Virus record (IMG/VR): IMGVR_UViG_3300007735_000803
Location: 93,152 to 157,151 of that record
Source: a virus
Length of the DNA: 64,000 nucleotides
Reading direction: 5' to 3' (one strand)
A model generated the notes under the pieces. The model saw only the letters and a program-made list of their open reading frames with translations, searched no databases and was not told the origin of the DNA. The position numbers and the translations under genes were made by a program. How positions within the stretch are numbered: position 1 is the first letter of the stretch; each line of letters starts with the position of its first letter. Below, one piece after another: positions 1 through 6,760 of this stretch.

Positions 1-2
1 AA

Positions 3-218
3 GAAACGGGAAAGACTGAGTTTGGTTTTTTCGGTATCAATATTCACAGAGCCAAGGCAGATGGCGAAAGCATTTCAATTGATAAGTGGAGTGCTGGATG
101 CCAGGTATTTCCTACCGCCAAAAATTTAGGAGTTGTGTTGGATATCTGTGAATTCTATAAAGCGACCGTAAACAATAAATTTACCTATACATTACTCAAA
201 GAATCGGATTTAGTGTGA
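3..218 (+). CDS. Peptidoglycan-active lysis enzyme, C-terminal fragment (cut by window edge)
   Basis: Open from the left edge of the window to a TGA; about 71 residues of the C-terminus are visible. The segment carries NIHR followed by WSAGCQVF, then FTYTLL near the end. A histidine followed by an SxGC motif is the arrangement of L,D-transpeptidase-like and related phage cell-wall enzymes, so a role in lysis or peptidoglycan remodelling is likely. The N-terminal part, and hence any signal or binding domain, is outside the window. It overlaps the next gene by 4 nt (GTGA), which suggests translational coupling. Exact chemistry (hydrolase or transpeptidase) cannot be decided from this fragment. 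Confidence 0.6.
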   Translation, partial: ETGKTEFGFFGINIHRAKADGESISIDKWSAGCQVFPTAKNLGVVLDICEFYKATVNNKFTYTLLKESDLV

Positions 219-1786
219 TTAAATTGATGGATATATATAATCGGTTAGTTCGGGAGCAGGGTGCTACTATGAACCAGGCCGAAACGGAACGTCATATGAA
301 GAAGTTAGAAAAGCTTCGTAAATATTTGGCACAACAGGGCGATGACATGATGGTATATCCAGAAGATTTACCTAAAACCGTATTCGGTGCTAAACTCTTA
401 ACCGGTAAACTAAAAGAAGACTTGCGTGCTTGGTTCGGTAAAGGGAAGAAGGGCGGTGTTGGCGGGGGCGGTTGGGATCGCTATAATACGAGTGGTGATC
501 GTGTTGGCAAGTGTGGTGATGCAAAAGAAGGTGACGCGTATGCAGCTTGTTTATCAAAAGAAAAGGCTCGTAAGTTAGGGAAAGCAGGTAGAGCAGCATT
601 TGTAAAAAGAAAAAGAGCTGCTCAGAAAAAGGGGGGCGATGCTAAAAAAGGTGGAGAACGTAGTAAAGGACAAAAACCTATTAAAGTTAAAACAGGAGTT
701 AAAGAAAGTATAAGCGTTAATACAGCTTATGATAAAATTGATAGACTGCCACACGGCAAAATATTTAACGATGCAAAGAGAATAGATGGAATTTTTAATA
801 AAAGTAAACATTCTTACAGTGAAGTTATAGAGGCATTTGAAAAAAATAAAGCCAAAAATAATATTGAATTTGTATCTGTTAACGATGTTCATATAACTCA
901 ACCAAACATACAAAGCAACAAAGTTAAACAAACAATAACGAGTTTTGATGATACGGCTACAATAAACGTAGTTCAGTTCCCAGACGGTGAGATGGCTATA
1001 TACGATGGTCATCATAGACTTACTGCTGCATGGGCAATAGGTAAAGATAAAATTAAAGTTAATCTCGTGAAAACGGGAATTAAAAAAGAAATCGCACTAA
1101 GAGAATATACACCTAGTAATCCTGCTGATATAGATAAGGCTATACGGGTTATTGAAAAGTTAGGTGTACGTAATCCAATCAAAGTGAAAACGGGCGTTTC
1201 CGAAGCCCATGGAAAAACATTACATGTATATGACTTTGATGATACATTGGTAAAGACAAATGCAACTGTAATTGTAAAACGTCCGGATGGTTCGAAATAT
1301 GAATTGAAAAGTGATACTTTTGCTACATATAGATTGAAACCTGGAGAACGTTATGATTTTTCCAATTTTGATAAAATCATTCACAATTCATTGCCTATTA
1401 GCCGTAACATAGACCAAATTAAACGGTCATTACGCAATCCATCTATTAAAACTACGATTTTAACTGCAAGACGCGTTGCATTTCCAATAATGAAGCATTT
1501 ACGTGATAATTATGGCATTAATGCCTATGTTATTGCAGTAGGCAGTAGCGACCCTGAAGTAAAAGCAGATTGGATTGAAACGCAAGTAAACAATGGATAT
1601 CAGAATATAAAATTCATGGATGACAGTGTGAAAAACTTAAATGCAGTAGCCCGTCGTTTATCTGATAAAAAGGTTAATTTGACTTTGATTAATGCATTAA
1701 CTGATAAACCATATAACGTTCCAGATATGGAACGTATATCTGAAATCTTAGCCAATAAGAAATTACAAAATAAACCCGGAAAATGA
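215..1786 (+). CDS. Multi-domain putative virion cargo protein: targeting peptide, Gly-rich module, ParB-like module, HAD phosphatase-like domain
   Basis: A 523-residue protein starting at GTG inside the previous stop. The N-terminus MIKLMDIYNRLVRE resembles T4-type capsid-targeting peptides (hydrophobic residues ending in (L/I/V)xE). Residues about 70-135 are Gly/Lys-rich with WDRYNTSGDRVGKCG, a module I associate with marine phage proteins. YDGHHR at residue 263 resembles the ParB/Srx-type GxxR nucleotide-binding motif. From residue 340 there is a HAD motif I (DFDDT), a threonine motif (TILTARR) and a late acidic motif (FMDDS), so the C-terminus is probably a HAD-superfamily phosphatase. 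The linker PIKVKTGV occurs twice, once before each C-terminal domain. Substrates are unknown. Confidence 0.7.
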   Translation: MIKLMDIYNRLVREQGATMNQAETERHMKKLEKLRKYLAQQGDDMMVYPEDLPKTVFGAKLLTGKLKEDLRAWFGKGKKGGVGGGGWDRYNTSGDRVGKCGDAKEGDAYAACLSKEKARKLGKAGRAAFVKRKRAAQKKGGDAKKGGERSKGQKPIKVKTGVKESISVNTAYDKIDRLPHGKIFNDAKRIDGIFNKSKHSYSEVIEAFEKNKAKNNIEFVSVNDVHITQPNIQSNKVKQTITSFDDTATINVVQFPDGEMAIYDGHHRLTAAWAIGKDKIKVNLVKTGIKKEIALREYTPSNPADIDKAIRVIEKLGVRNPIKVKTGVSEAHGKTLHVYDFDDTLVKTNATVIVKRPDGSKYELKSDTFATYRLKPGERYDFSNFDKIIHNSLPISRNIDQIKRSLRNPSIKTTILTARRVAFPIMKHLRDNYGINAYVIAVGSSDPEVKADWIETQVNNGYQNIKFMDDSVKNLNAVARRLSDKKVNLTLINALTDKPYNVPDMERISEILANKKLQNKPGK

Positions 1787-2178
1787 TAAAGTTAAAATCA
1801 ATCCTTAAAGAAGATCATCTAGATCCTTCAGTAATGGCAATGCCATTTTTCAATGAATTCTATACACAATTCAATTGTAAACCTATGTTTAAATACTTAG
1901 GATTAAAAGACAAAGAATATGTGTTTATTGCACCATTAACTGATTTAGGTCAAATGAGTCAAATTATTTCCGATGCTAGTTATATGGCGAGAGTAACTGA
2001 TAAATATGCTTACTTTGGTATCATATATATGCTCAATGGATTGGAACAATTTGATGCTACGGTTTGTTTGATTGAAAAGACTGGAGGAACGTTTGAAACT
2101 AAATACTTCGATGATAAGGATCCGGACTTTTCTGATAGTAAAACGAATTTTATAAAAATGATAAAAATAATGGTATAA
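1783..2178 (+). CDS. Unknown protein with capsid-targeting-like N-terminus
   Basis: A 131-residue protein overlapping the preceding gene by 4 nt (ATGA). Its first residues MIKLKSILKED match the short hydrophobic, (L/I)xE-ending peptides shared by several proteins in this window and resemble T4 capsid-targeting sequences. The rest is a compact, mixed alpha/beta-looking sequence with no motif I recognise. It overlaps the next gene by one base. Presence in virions is an inference from the N-terminus only. Confidence 0.65.
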   Translation: MIKLKSILKEDHLDPSVMAMPFFNEFYTQFNCKPMFKYLGLKDKEYVFIAPLTDLGQMSQIISDASYMARVTDKYAYFGIIYMLNGLEQFDATVCLIEKTGGTFETKYFDDKDPDFSDSKTNFIKMIKIMV

Positions 2179-2858
2179 TGGTATCATTCGATTATCAGTG
2201 TAATATATTGCCGACAATAGAAACCCAGGTAGTATGTAATCCATTACCTGATGATATTGCTGAAGAATTGTTACTTAACGGTGCCTGTCACATTGACCAT
2301 GAGGGATTTGATTTGAATGAGATAGAACAGGCCTACTACCTACATAACGGTATACAATTAAATAAAGACAATACTTGGTATAAAGATGGTGGTCAGACTG
2401 CAGGTACAAATGCGATGCTGTATACTTGGTTCGAGCAGTTAAATAAGGATAATAGTTCTTTGGTATTAGATCATAGTCACTTCGTATTTAAGTTTACTAT
2501 AGTAGGTGCTGCTAGAGAGCAATTAAGTTCATATGCACAACGACGTCCGGAATTATTCAGAATATTATCTGTAAACTTTAAATGTGGTTTGGATCTATGT
2601 ATAGATTTCTATAACAACAATCGAGTAGAACCTATTGTTCATATTGAATGGGATTATGATTCTATTGAAGAAATGCTGCAGGCTACGAGATGTGTAGAAT
2701 CGATAATGCACTCGAGTGAATGGTTAGCCTGCATTCCTACCATAGTACGTTATAATGATCTTGCAAGAAAAAATAAGATTGATGCATTTAAACAGGCAGA
2801 TACAAGATCGATGATTTTGTTCGGAGAACAATCATACAAACTAATTCCAACTATATAA
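2178..2858 (+). CDS. Hypothetical protein
   Basis: A 226-residue soluble protein starting on the last base of the preceding stop codon (TAATG). No transmembrane segment, signal peptide or recognisable catalytic motif is visible. It lacks the targeting peptide seen in its neighbours. The continuous coupling with upstream and downstream genes suggests coexpression with the presumed virion cargo block, but I cannot assign a function. Confidence 0.6.
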   Translation: MVSFDYQCNILPTIETQVVCNPLPDDIAEELLLNGACHIDHEGFDLNEIEQAYYLHNGIQLNKDNTWYKDGGQTAGTNAMLYTWFEQLNKDNSSLVLDHSHFVFKFTIVGAAREQLSSYAQRRPELFRILSVNFKCGLDLCIDFYNNNRVEPIVHIEWDYDSIEEMLQATRCVESIMHSSEWLACIPTIVRYNDLARKNKIDAFKQADTRSMILFGEQSYKLIPTI

Positions 2859-2866
2859 TTATTAAT

Positions 2867-3352
2867 ATGAAACTTACCTCATTAAAAAATATCGCAAAGG
2901 ATATTGTTTTAGAATCAAAAAATCTAGCTGATTTTCCTGGGTATATTACTCCAGCTGCTATTGAAAAAGAAAAAGAAATCGGTAACAAACCAGTGAATCC
3001 TGAAGATGCGATAGAAGATTTGGATCTTAATACCTTAAATAGAAATCATACTATAAAAGAATATGGTTACGGTCCATTGAATCCTAGGGACGAGGCTACG
3101 TCGGAAGAATTTTGGGAACAGAAGGCGCAATTATGGAATACCACTGTTGAGCACGCAAAGACTAGTAGGTGTAAAAATTGTGCTGCGTTCGATCAAAGTA
3201 AAACTACTCTTGCAAAGATAGAAAAGGCTTTGGGTGATGATGGTAAACAAATAAATGAACTCGCTAACTTAGGATTTTGCGAGTTGTTTTGGTTTAAATG
3301 TGCCGGCGATCGTACATGTGACGCTTGGTTAATGGGCGGACCCTTAAAATAA
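2867..3352 (+). CDS. Cysteine-rich putative iron-sulfur (HiPIP-like) protein with capsid-targeting-like N-terminus
   Basis: A 161-residue protein. The N-terminus MKLTSLKNIAKDIVLESK resembles the targeting peptides of other proteins here. The C-terminal half holds C102-x2-C105, C138, C145 and C151, followed by a Trp, the pattern of the small high-potential iron-sulfur-like proteins encoded by several T4-like marine phages. I infer a bound Fe-S cluster or zinc; the five cysteines are seen, the metal is not. It lies 8 nt after the previous gene. Confidence 0.6.
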   Translation: MKLTSLKNIAKDIVLESKNLADFPGYITPAAIEKEKEIGNKPVNPEDAIEDLDLNTLNRNHTIKEYGYGPLNPRDEATSEEFWEQKAQLWNTTVEHAKTSRCKNCAAFDQSKTTLAKIEKALGDDGKQINELANLGFCELFWFKCAGDRTCDAWLMGGPLK

Positions 3353-3361
3353 ATAATTTAA

Positions 3362-3631
3362 ATGAAAAAAGAAAATTTAGATCCAAAAACATATACCGAT
3401 ACTGGCAAATCAGCGCCATATGGTTCAGGTTACGATAAGGTGACCCTCAAAAAATTAACGGAAAGGTTAAATTTATTCTTAGAAAAGAATATACCTACAG
3501 ATCCCTCAAAGTGGTCTTACTATAAGGGTCAAGCCAAAAAGAAGTTTGATGTTTACCCGTCAGCGTATGCAAATGCATGGGCAGCTAAAATGTATAAGAA
3601 AGCCGGTGGCGGTTGGAGAAAAGGAAAATAA
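3362..3631 (+). CDS. Small basic protein with YPSAYANAWAAK-type module
   Basis: An 89-residue basic protein. The C-terminus reads YPSAYANAWAAKMYKKAGGGWR, a Tyr/Ala/Gly-rich module that recurs in uncharacterised marine phage proteins and resembles the Gly-rich part of the large protein at 215-1786. No enzyme motif is visible. The promoter for the next gene (dut) lies inside its last codons. Confidence 0.6.
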   Translation: MKKENLDPKTYTDTGKSAPYGSGYDKVTLKKLTERLNLFLEKNIPTDPSKWSYYKGQAKKKFDVYPSAYANAWAAKMYKKAGGGWRKGK

Positions 3632-3643
3632 TTCTTATATTAG
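3613..3643 (+). promoter_or_regulatory. Bacteroidota-type promoter for dut (near-leaderless)
   Basis: TTG at 3613-3615, exactly 20 nt spacer, then TATATTAG at 3636-3643. The -7 box ends 3 nt before the dut ATG, so transcription should start at or next to the start codon. The promoter overlaps the end of the preceding coding region. Confidence 0.6.
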
Positions 3644-3646
3644 GTT

Positions 3647-4075
3647 ATGGTTCAGATTAAAGTAAAACGTTTAGCGGCTGCCGCAGTAATGCCATCTAAG
3701 GCACATCCCACAGATGCAGGTTTTGACTTGTATGTAAGTAAGATAATTGAAAACGATGATAAGAAAGTAATATACGGTACGGATATTGCATTAGAAATCC
3801 CTCCCGGGTATGTAGGGTTAGTGTTTCCTAGAAGTAGTATACGTAATTATGATATACGCCTAACAAACTCTGTTGGTGTTATAGATGCAGATTATCGTGG
3901 GGAGATTCAGATATCATTTACAAAGATAAATAACATCTTCTCTAAACGTTATATGATAGGCGACAAAGCCGCACAGTTGGTAATTATGCCAGTACCGCAA
4001 ACAGAATTGGTAGAAACAGATTCATTGGGAGAGACTGCACGTGGAACCGGCGGTCATGGAAGTACCGGTGTTTGA
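3647..4075 (+). CDS. dut: dUTP diphosphatase
   Basis: Hydrolyses dUTP to dUMP and diphosphate, keeping uracil out of DNA and feeding thymidylate synthesis (see thyA at 6757). The 142-residue length fits trimeric dUTPases. Visible motifs in order: DAGFDLY near the N-terminus, PRSS followed by GVIDADYRGEI in the middle, a QLVIMP segment, and the C-terminal glycine-rich RGTGGHGSTG that closes over the nucleotide. All five family motifs are therefore present and an active enzyme is expected. It has its own near-leaderless promoter. Confidence 0.95.
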   Translation: MVQIKVKRLAAAAVMPSKAHPTDAGFDLYVSKIIENDDKKVIYGTDIALEIPPGYVGLVFPRSSIRNYDIRLTNSVGVIDADYRGEIQISFTKINNIFSKRYMIGDKAAQLVIMPVPQTELVETDSLGETARGTGGHGSTGV

Positions 4076-4076
4076 T

Positions 4077-4107
4077 TTGTAGTTTTCAAACTGTTTCATT
4101 ATATTTA
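4077..4107 (+). promoter_or_regulatory. Bacteroidota-type promoter upstream of hsp20
   Basis: TTG at 4077-4079, 20-nt spacer, TATATTTA at 4100-4107. Unlike the leaderless class, about 67 nt separate the -7 box from the hsp20 start, and that leader contains a Shine-Dalgarno-like AAGGAG just before ATG. Confidence 0.6.
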
Positions 4108-4109
4108 TA
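4101..4109 (+). promoter_or_regulatory. Candidate late-promoter motif ATATTTATA
   Basis: ATATTTATA overlaps the -7 box of the TTG-N20 promoter here. The same nonamer precedes several genes with capsid-targeting N-termini. At this site the two motif classes cannot be separated. Confidence 0.3.
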
Positions 4110-4113
4110 ATAG

Positions 4114-4124
4114 ACCTTAGGGCA
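4114..4124. repeat. Left arm of 11-bp inverted repeat flanking hsp20
   Basis: ACCTTAGGGCA here is perfectly complementary to TGCCCTAAGGT at 4575-4585, on the other side of the hsp20 gene. In the transcript the arms would pair across a loop of about 450 nt. Confidence 0.5.
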
Positions 4125-4174
4125 GTACAAATAGATTAATTGATTCAAGTAACAATTAAAAAAAAGGAGTTTTT

Positions 4175-4567
4175 ATGGATAGCTTTGACATCCTATTTCG
4201 TGATTTCTTTAACACGACAGACAATGCTTTCAGTGCATTAACGAACACAGTATCTAGAGTACATCCCGTAGACATTTATGAAACCGAAGAGACACTATCA
4301 ATTGAGGTGGCTTGTGTTGGTTTAACAAAAGATGATGTGGATGTAACCTTAGAGGATGCATGTGTACATATCAGTTATAACAAACAAACAAACACCGATA
4401 CCAGAAAAACGTTATATCGTGGTATCAAACGTAGTTCTTTTAACTTAGGCTACAAAATTTCTGCTAAATATGATGTTACAAGGGCAACGGCCAAATTAGA
4501 AAATGGTCTGTTAGTTGTAACAATTCCAGTAGCCAAGAATAAGATTAAAAAATTAAGTATTCAATAA
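4175..4567 (+). CDS. Small heat shock protein, Hsp20/alpha-crystallin family
   Basis: An ATP-independent holdase chaperone of 130 residues. The alpha-crystallin fold is visible: VDIYETEETLSIEVACVGL (first strands), a central segment with YRGIKRSSFNLGY, the characteristic A-x-L-x-N-G-L motif (AKLENGLLVVTIP), and a short C-terminal tail. Start chosen at the ATG preceded by AAGGAG at a suitable spacing, one of few clear ribosome binding sites in the window. Similar Hsp20 proteins occur in T4-like cyanophages. Likely role: protecting phage proteins during assembly or stress. Confidence 0.92.
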   Translation: MDSFDILFRDFFNTTDNAFSALTNTVSRVHPVDIYETEETLSIEVACVGLTKDDVDVTLEDACVHISYNKQTNTDTRKTLYRGIKRSSFNLGYKISAKYDVTRATAKLENGLLVVTIPVAKNKIKKLSIQ

Positions 4568-4569
4568 AT

Positions 4570-4600
4570 TTGTTTGCCCTAAGGTTTTTTCTTATCTTTT
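4570..4600 (+). promoter_or_regulatory. Bacteroidota-type promoter for queE
   Basis: TTG at 4570-4572, 20-nt spacer, TATCTTTT at 4593-4600, ten nt before the queE ATG. The right arm of the hsp20-flanking inverted repeat lies inside the spacer. Confidence 0.5.
4575..4585. repeat. Right arm of 11-bp inverted repeat flanking hsp20
   Basis: TGCCCTAAGGT, complementary to 4114-4124, and followed by a run of T. It falls within the spacer of the queE promoter, so pairing of the arms in RNA could affect hsp20 3'-end formation. Confidence 0.5.
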
Positions 4601-4610
4601 AAAAAAGTAA

Positions 4611-5375
4611 ATGGTTATGCCAATAACATTAATACAACAGAAACCTACCTTCACCAAAAAAGTAAATGGTACGGATAAATTAGCAATCGCCGAAATGTTT
4701 TCAGATACTATACAAGGCGAAGGCCCGCATGCGGGTGTGATATCTACATTTATACGGCTTCAAGGCTGCACATTGAAATGTGTGTGGTGTGACACGTTAG
4801 ATGTTTGGCCTGAGGGCAATGAATATTCCTTCGATGAGATTTTCGATATGTTTGAATCTATCGGACTAGTAGAAAGATTCAAAACCGGCCAGCATTTGAT
4901 ATTGACCGGTGGGTCTCCATTAAAACAGGAGAAGGAATGTATTGCCTTCTTAACAGCATTTAAGGATAAATATGGATTTAAACCGTATGTTGAGGTAGAA
5001 AACGAGGCAGTTCTTATGCCAACAACCGAGTTCGTAGAATTAGTAGATTGGTGGAACAATAGCCCGAAATTAAACAATTCCGGGATGAAAGAAAAAGTTA
5101 GGATCAAGCCACTTGTTCTTGCATATATGGGAAGTTTACCGAATTCTATCTTTAAGTTCGTGGTTAACAGTGAAGCTGATTGGAATGAAATACAAAACGA
5201 TTATATAACTCCTGGTTTTATTACAAAAGATAAAATCGTAATTATGCCTGAAGGACAGACGCAGGAAGAATTAAACAATACTAGGGAATTAGCTGCTGAC
5301 CTAGCTATCAGGGAAGGTGTCAGATTTACAGATAGGTTACATGTAACTATTTGGAATAAAAAGACCGGCGTATAA
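4611..5375 (+). CDS. queE: 7-carboxy-7-deazaguanine synthase (radical SAM)
   Basis: Converts 6-carboxy-tetrahydropterin to 7-carboxy-7-deazaguanine (CDG) using a radical SAM mechanism. The N-terminus has FSDTIQGEGPHAG, typical of QueE, and the cluster motif C-x3-C-x2-C (CTLKCVWC) at about residue 51-58, followed by DT. A glycine-rich TGGSPL SAM-binding segment follows. At 254 residues it is slightly longer than bacterial QueE. Together with folE (11566), queD (51117) and dpdA (17673) it supplies a DNA 7-deazaguanine pathway. A second in-frame ATG at 4617 is possible. Confidence 0.92.
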   Translation: MVMPITLIQQKPTFTKKVNGTDKLAIAEMFSDTIQGEGPHAGVISTFIRLQGCTLKCVWCDTLDVWPEGNEYSFDEIFDMFESIGLVERFKTGQHLILTGGSPLKQEKECIAFLTAFKDKYGFKPYVEVENEAVLMPTTEFVELVDWWNNSPKLNNSGMKEKVRIKPLVLAYMGSLPNSIFKFVVNSEADWNEIQNDYITPGFITKDKIVIMPEGQTQEELNNTRELAADLAIREGVRFTDRLHVTIWNKKTGV

Positions 5376-5378
5376 CTT

Positions 5379-5510
5379 ATGAAGGAAACGAACAACTCAG
5401 ATAAAGAAACATATTCCATCCCGATTTATGGGGCTGGTTGGCGTAATTGGGGTGGTAAATCAGATGACAAACTTTACGAAGATTATCTAAAAAAAGTTAA
5501 AGATAAGTAG
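5379..5510 (+). CDS. Small hypothetical protein
   Basis: A 43-residue hydrophilic open frame, from ATG to TAG, beginning 3 nt after queE. It contains IPIYGAGWRNWGG and a lysine-rich C-terminus. Position directly behind queE with almost no gap suggests cotranscription. No family recognised. Confidence 0.45.
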   Translation: MKETNNSDKETYSIPIYGAGWRNWGGKSDDKLYEDYLKKVKDK

Positions 5511-5529
5511 TGTTTTTCCATTTATCACC

Positions 5530-5538
5530 ATATTTATT
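5530..5538 (+). promoter_or_regulatory. Candidate late-promoter motif ATATTTATT
   Basis: ATATTTATT lies 15 nt upstream of the ATG of a protein with a capsid-targeting-like N-terminus. No TTG is found 20 nt upstream, so this is not the Bacteroidota-type promoter. Confidence 0.45.
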
Positions 5539-5553
5539 ATTAAAGGACACCCA

Positions 5554-6033
5554 ATGAAAAAATCAGAATTAAGAACTATTATTAAAGAAGAAATTAATAA
5601 AGTACTTAAAGAATTAACTGATGGTGAATTGGAAGAAGCTGAACTTAATGAGGTAAAGCCAATAATCACACAAATATTTGCAAAAAAATATCCAAAAGTA
5701 AAATTATATTTCGATCAAGAAGATTACATTTATGTTAGCACAGATAAAGATGATCCGTCAGCAGCATCAATGTGGGGAGAGGGTAATCGTAGACATTACT
5801 ACCTTGCTTTCAACTTGTATGCAGAAGGTGAGACCCTTAACCTAGTCGTAGCTAACGCAACAGCAAACAAATATTCAGGTGTAACTGGCGATATTATTAA
5901 AGCTATGTTTGACTTTGGAGCAAAAAGGTTCAATCCCATAACCGAAAGAGTGTTAGTCATAGAGGATGATAGGAGTGATGGTTATTGGGAAAAACTTGCA
6001 CAGAAGCTTGGAGCTGATTATCAATCAAACTGA
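5554..6033 (+). CDS. Putative virion cargo protein with targeting peptide; C-terminal half possibly GNAT-like
   Basis: A 159-residue protein whose N-terminus MKKSELRTIIKEEINKVLKE is nearly the same as those at 8018 and 54112 (basic start, hydrophobic core, then IxEE), the pattern of T4 capsid-targeting peptides. The C-terminal half has a stretch reading SGVTGDIIKAMFDFGAKRF and later YWEKLAQKLGA, which looks like the acetyl-CoA-binding helix and C-terminus of GNAT acetyltransferases; this is a weak resemblance. It is preceded by the ATATTTAT motif and followed within 5 nt by the ADP-ribosyltransferase gene. Confidence 0.6.
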   Translation: MKKSELRTIIKEEINKVLKELTDGELEEAELNEVKPIITQIFAKKYPKVKLYFDQEDYIYVSTDKDDPSAASMWGEGNRRHYYLAFNLYAEGETLNLVVANATANKYSGVTGDIIKAMFDFGAKRFNPITERVLVIEDDRSDGYWEKLAQKLGADYQSN

Positions 6034-6038
6034 GTAAC

Positions 6039-6659
6039 ATGATCAAGCTTAAAGACCTACTAGAAGGAGCCAATGATACTGTTGCTCAAATAGAACAAGA
6101 GCTGTTACGCTTTGATCTTGTCCAAAATAAGTACCACAACGAAGAAAGACAAAAGCCAGGCTACAAGCGTGAGTTAAACAGACTACTACCCATAGTAAAA
6201 AAGGTGGGGATAGAGAAAACAAAAGAGTTAAACAAAGCTGCACAAGGCTACACAGCAAGCTTGTATGGTAGGATGAATAAGTCTCTACGAGCAGACAAAC
6301 TACCACCAAAGGCAGCACTAATAGATCAGTACATAGAGGTAGCTCCAAAGTTTACTGGAAGCGAGTTATATAGAGGTATTGGTAAAGAGTTATACCAAAC
6401 GATAATTACAGCAAGGTCTAAAAATTTTATAGACAAGGCATTCATGTCCACAACAGAGGACTACACAACAGCAGAGCATTTTGCAAGACGTACTGGGAAA
6501 GGTGCAGTGTTGATATTGACAGGAGCACTTAACAAAGCAGCACAAGCACCACTACCAATGATGATGGCAGAAGGTGAAGCAGAGTTTATTTTTCCAAGAA
6601 ACACTCGAATGGAAATCACTAAAATAGATGGTGATGAGATTTATGTAAAGGTGTTGTAA
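6039..6659 (+). CDS. ADP-ribosyltransferase with capsid-targeting-like N-terminus
   Basis: Predicted mono-ADP-ribosyltransferase that moves ADP-ribose from NAD+ to host proteins. At 206 residues it carries the R-S-E signature of the arginine-specific/exoenzyme class: LYRGI with R112, the STT motif at 137-139 in FMSTTEDYTTAEHFA, and an E-x-E pair at E180 and E182, followed by FPRNT. The N-terminus MIKLKDLLEG ends in a (L)xE site like the peptide that targets T4 Alt and internal proteins into the prohead. By analogy with T4 Alt it may be packaged and injected with the DNA to modify host RNA polymerase or other targets; packaging and target are inferences. Confidence 0.8.
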   Translation: MIKLKDLLEGANDTVAQIEQELLRFDLVQNKYHNEERQKPGYKRELNRLLPIVKKVGIEKTKELNKAAQGYTASLYGRMNKSLRADKLPPKAALIDQYIEVAPKFTGSELYRGIGKELYQTIITARSKNFIDKAFMSTTEDYTTAEHFARRTGKGAVLILTGALNKAAQAPLPMMMAEGEAEFIFPRNTRMEITKIDGDEIYVKVL

Positions 6660-6684
6660 ATCTCAAATTAATTTCCTACATTTA
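6654..6684 (+). promoter_or_regulatory. Bacteroidota-type leaderless promoter for the thyA unit
   Basis: TTG at 6654-6656 (inside the end of the ADP-ribosyltransferase gene), 20-nt spacer, TACATTTA at 6677-6684. It ends exactly 4 nt before the ATG at 6689. Confidence 0.65.
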
Positions 6685-6688
6685 AGTT

Positions 6689-6760
6689 ATGAAATATAAA
6701 CACGAAGATGGAACTCCATTAACAAAAGAAGAGTTCTTACAAAAATTAATAACGGAATGA
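6689..6760 (+). CDS. 23-residue leader-like peptide coupled to thyA
   Basis: A short frame beginning MKYKHEDGTPLTKEEF and ending in TGA that overlaps the thyA ATG (ATGA). Its ATG sits 4 nt after a -7 box, so it is the first codon of the predicted transcript and thyA would be translated by reinitiation. It could be a coding leader or a remnant; no family recognised. Confidence 0.5.
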   Translation: MKYKHEDGTPLTKEEFLQKLITE

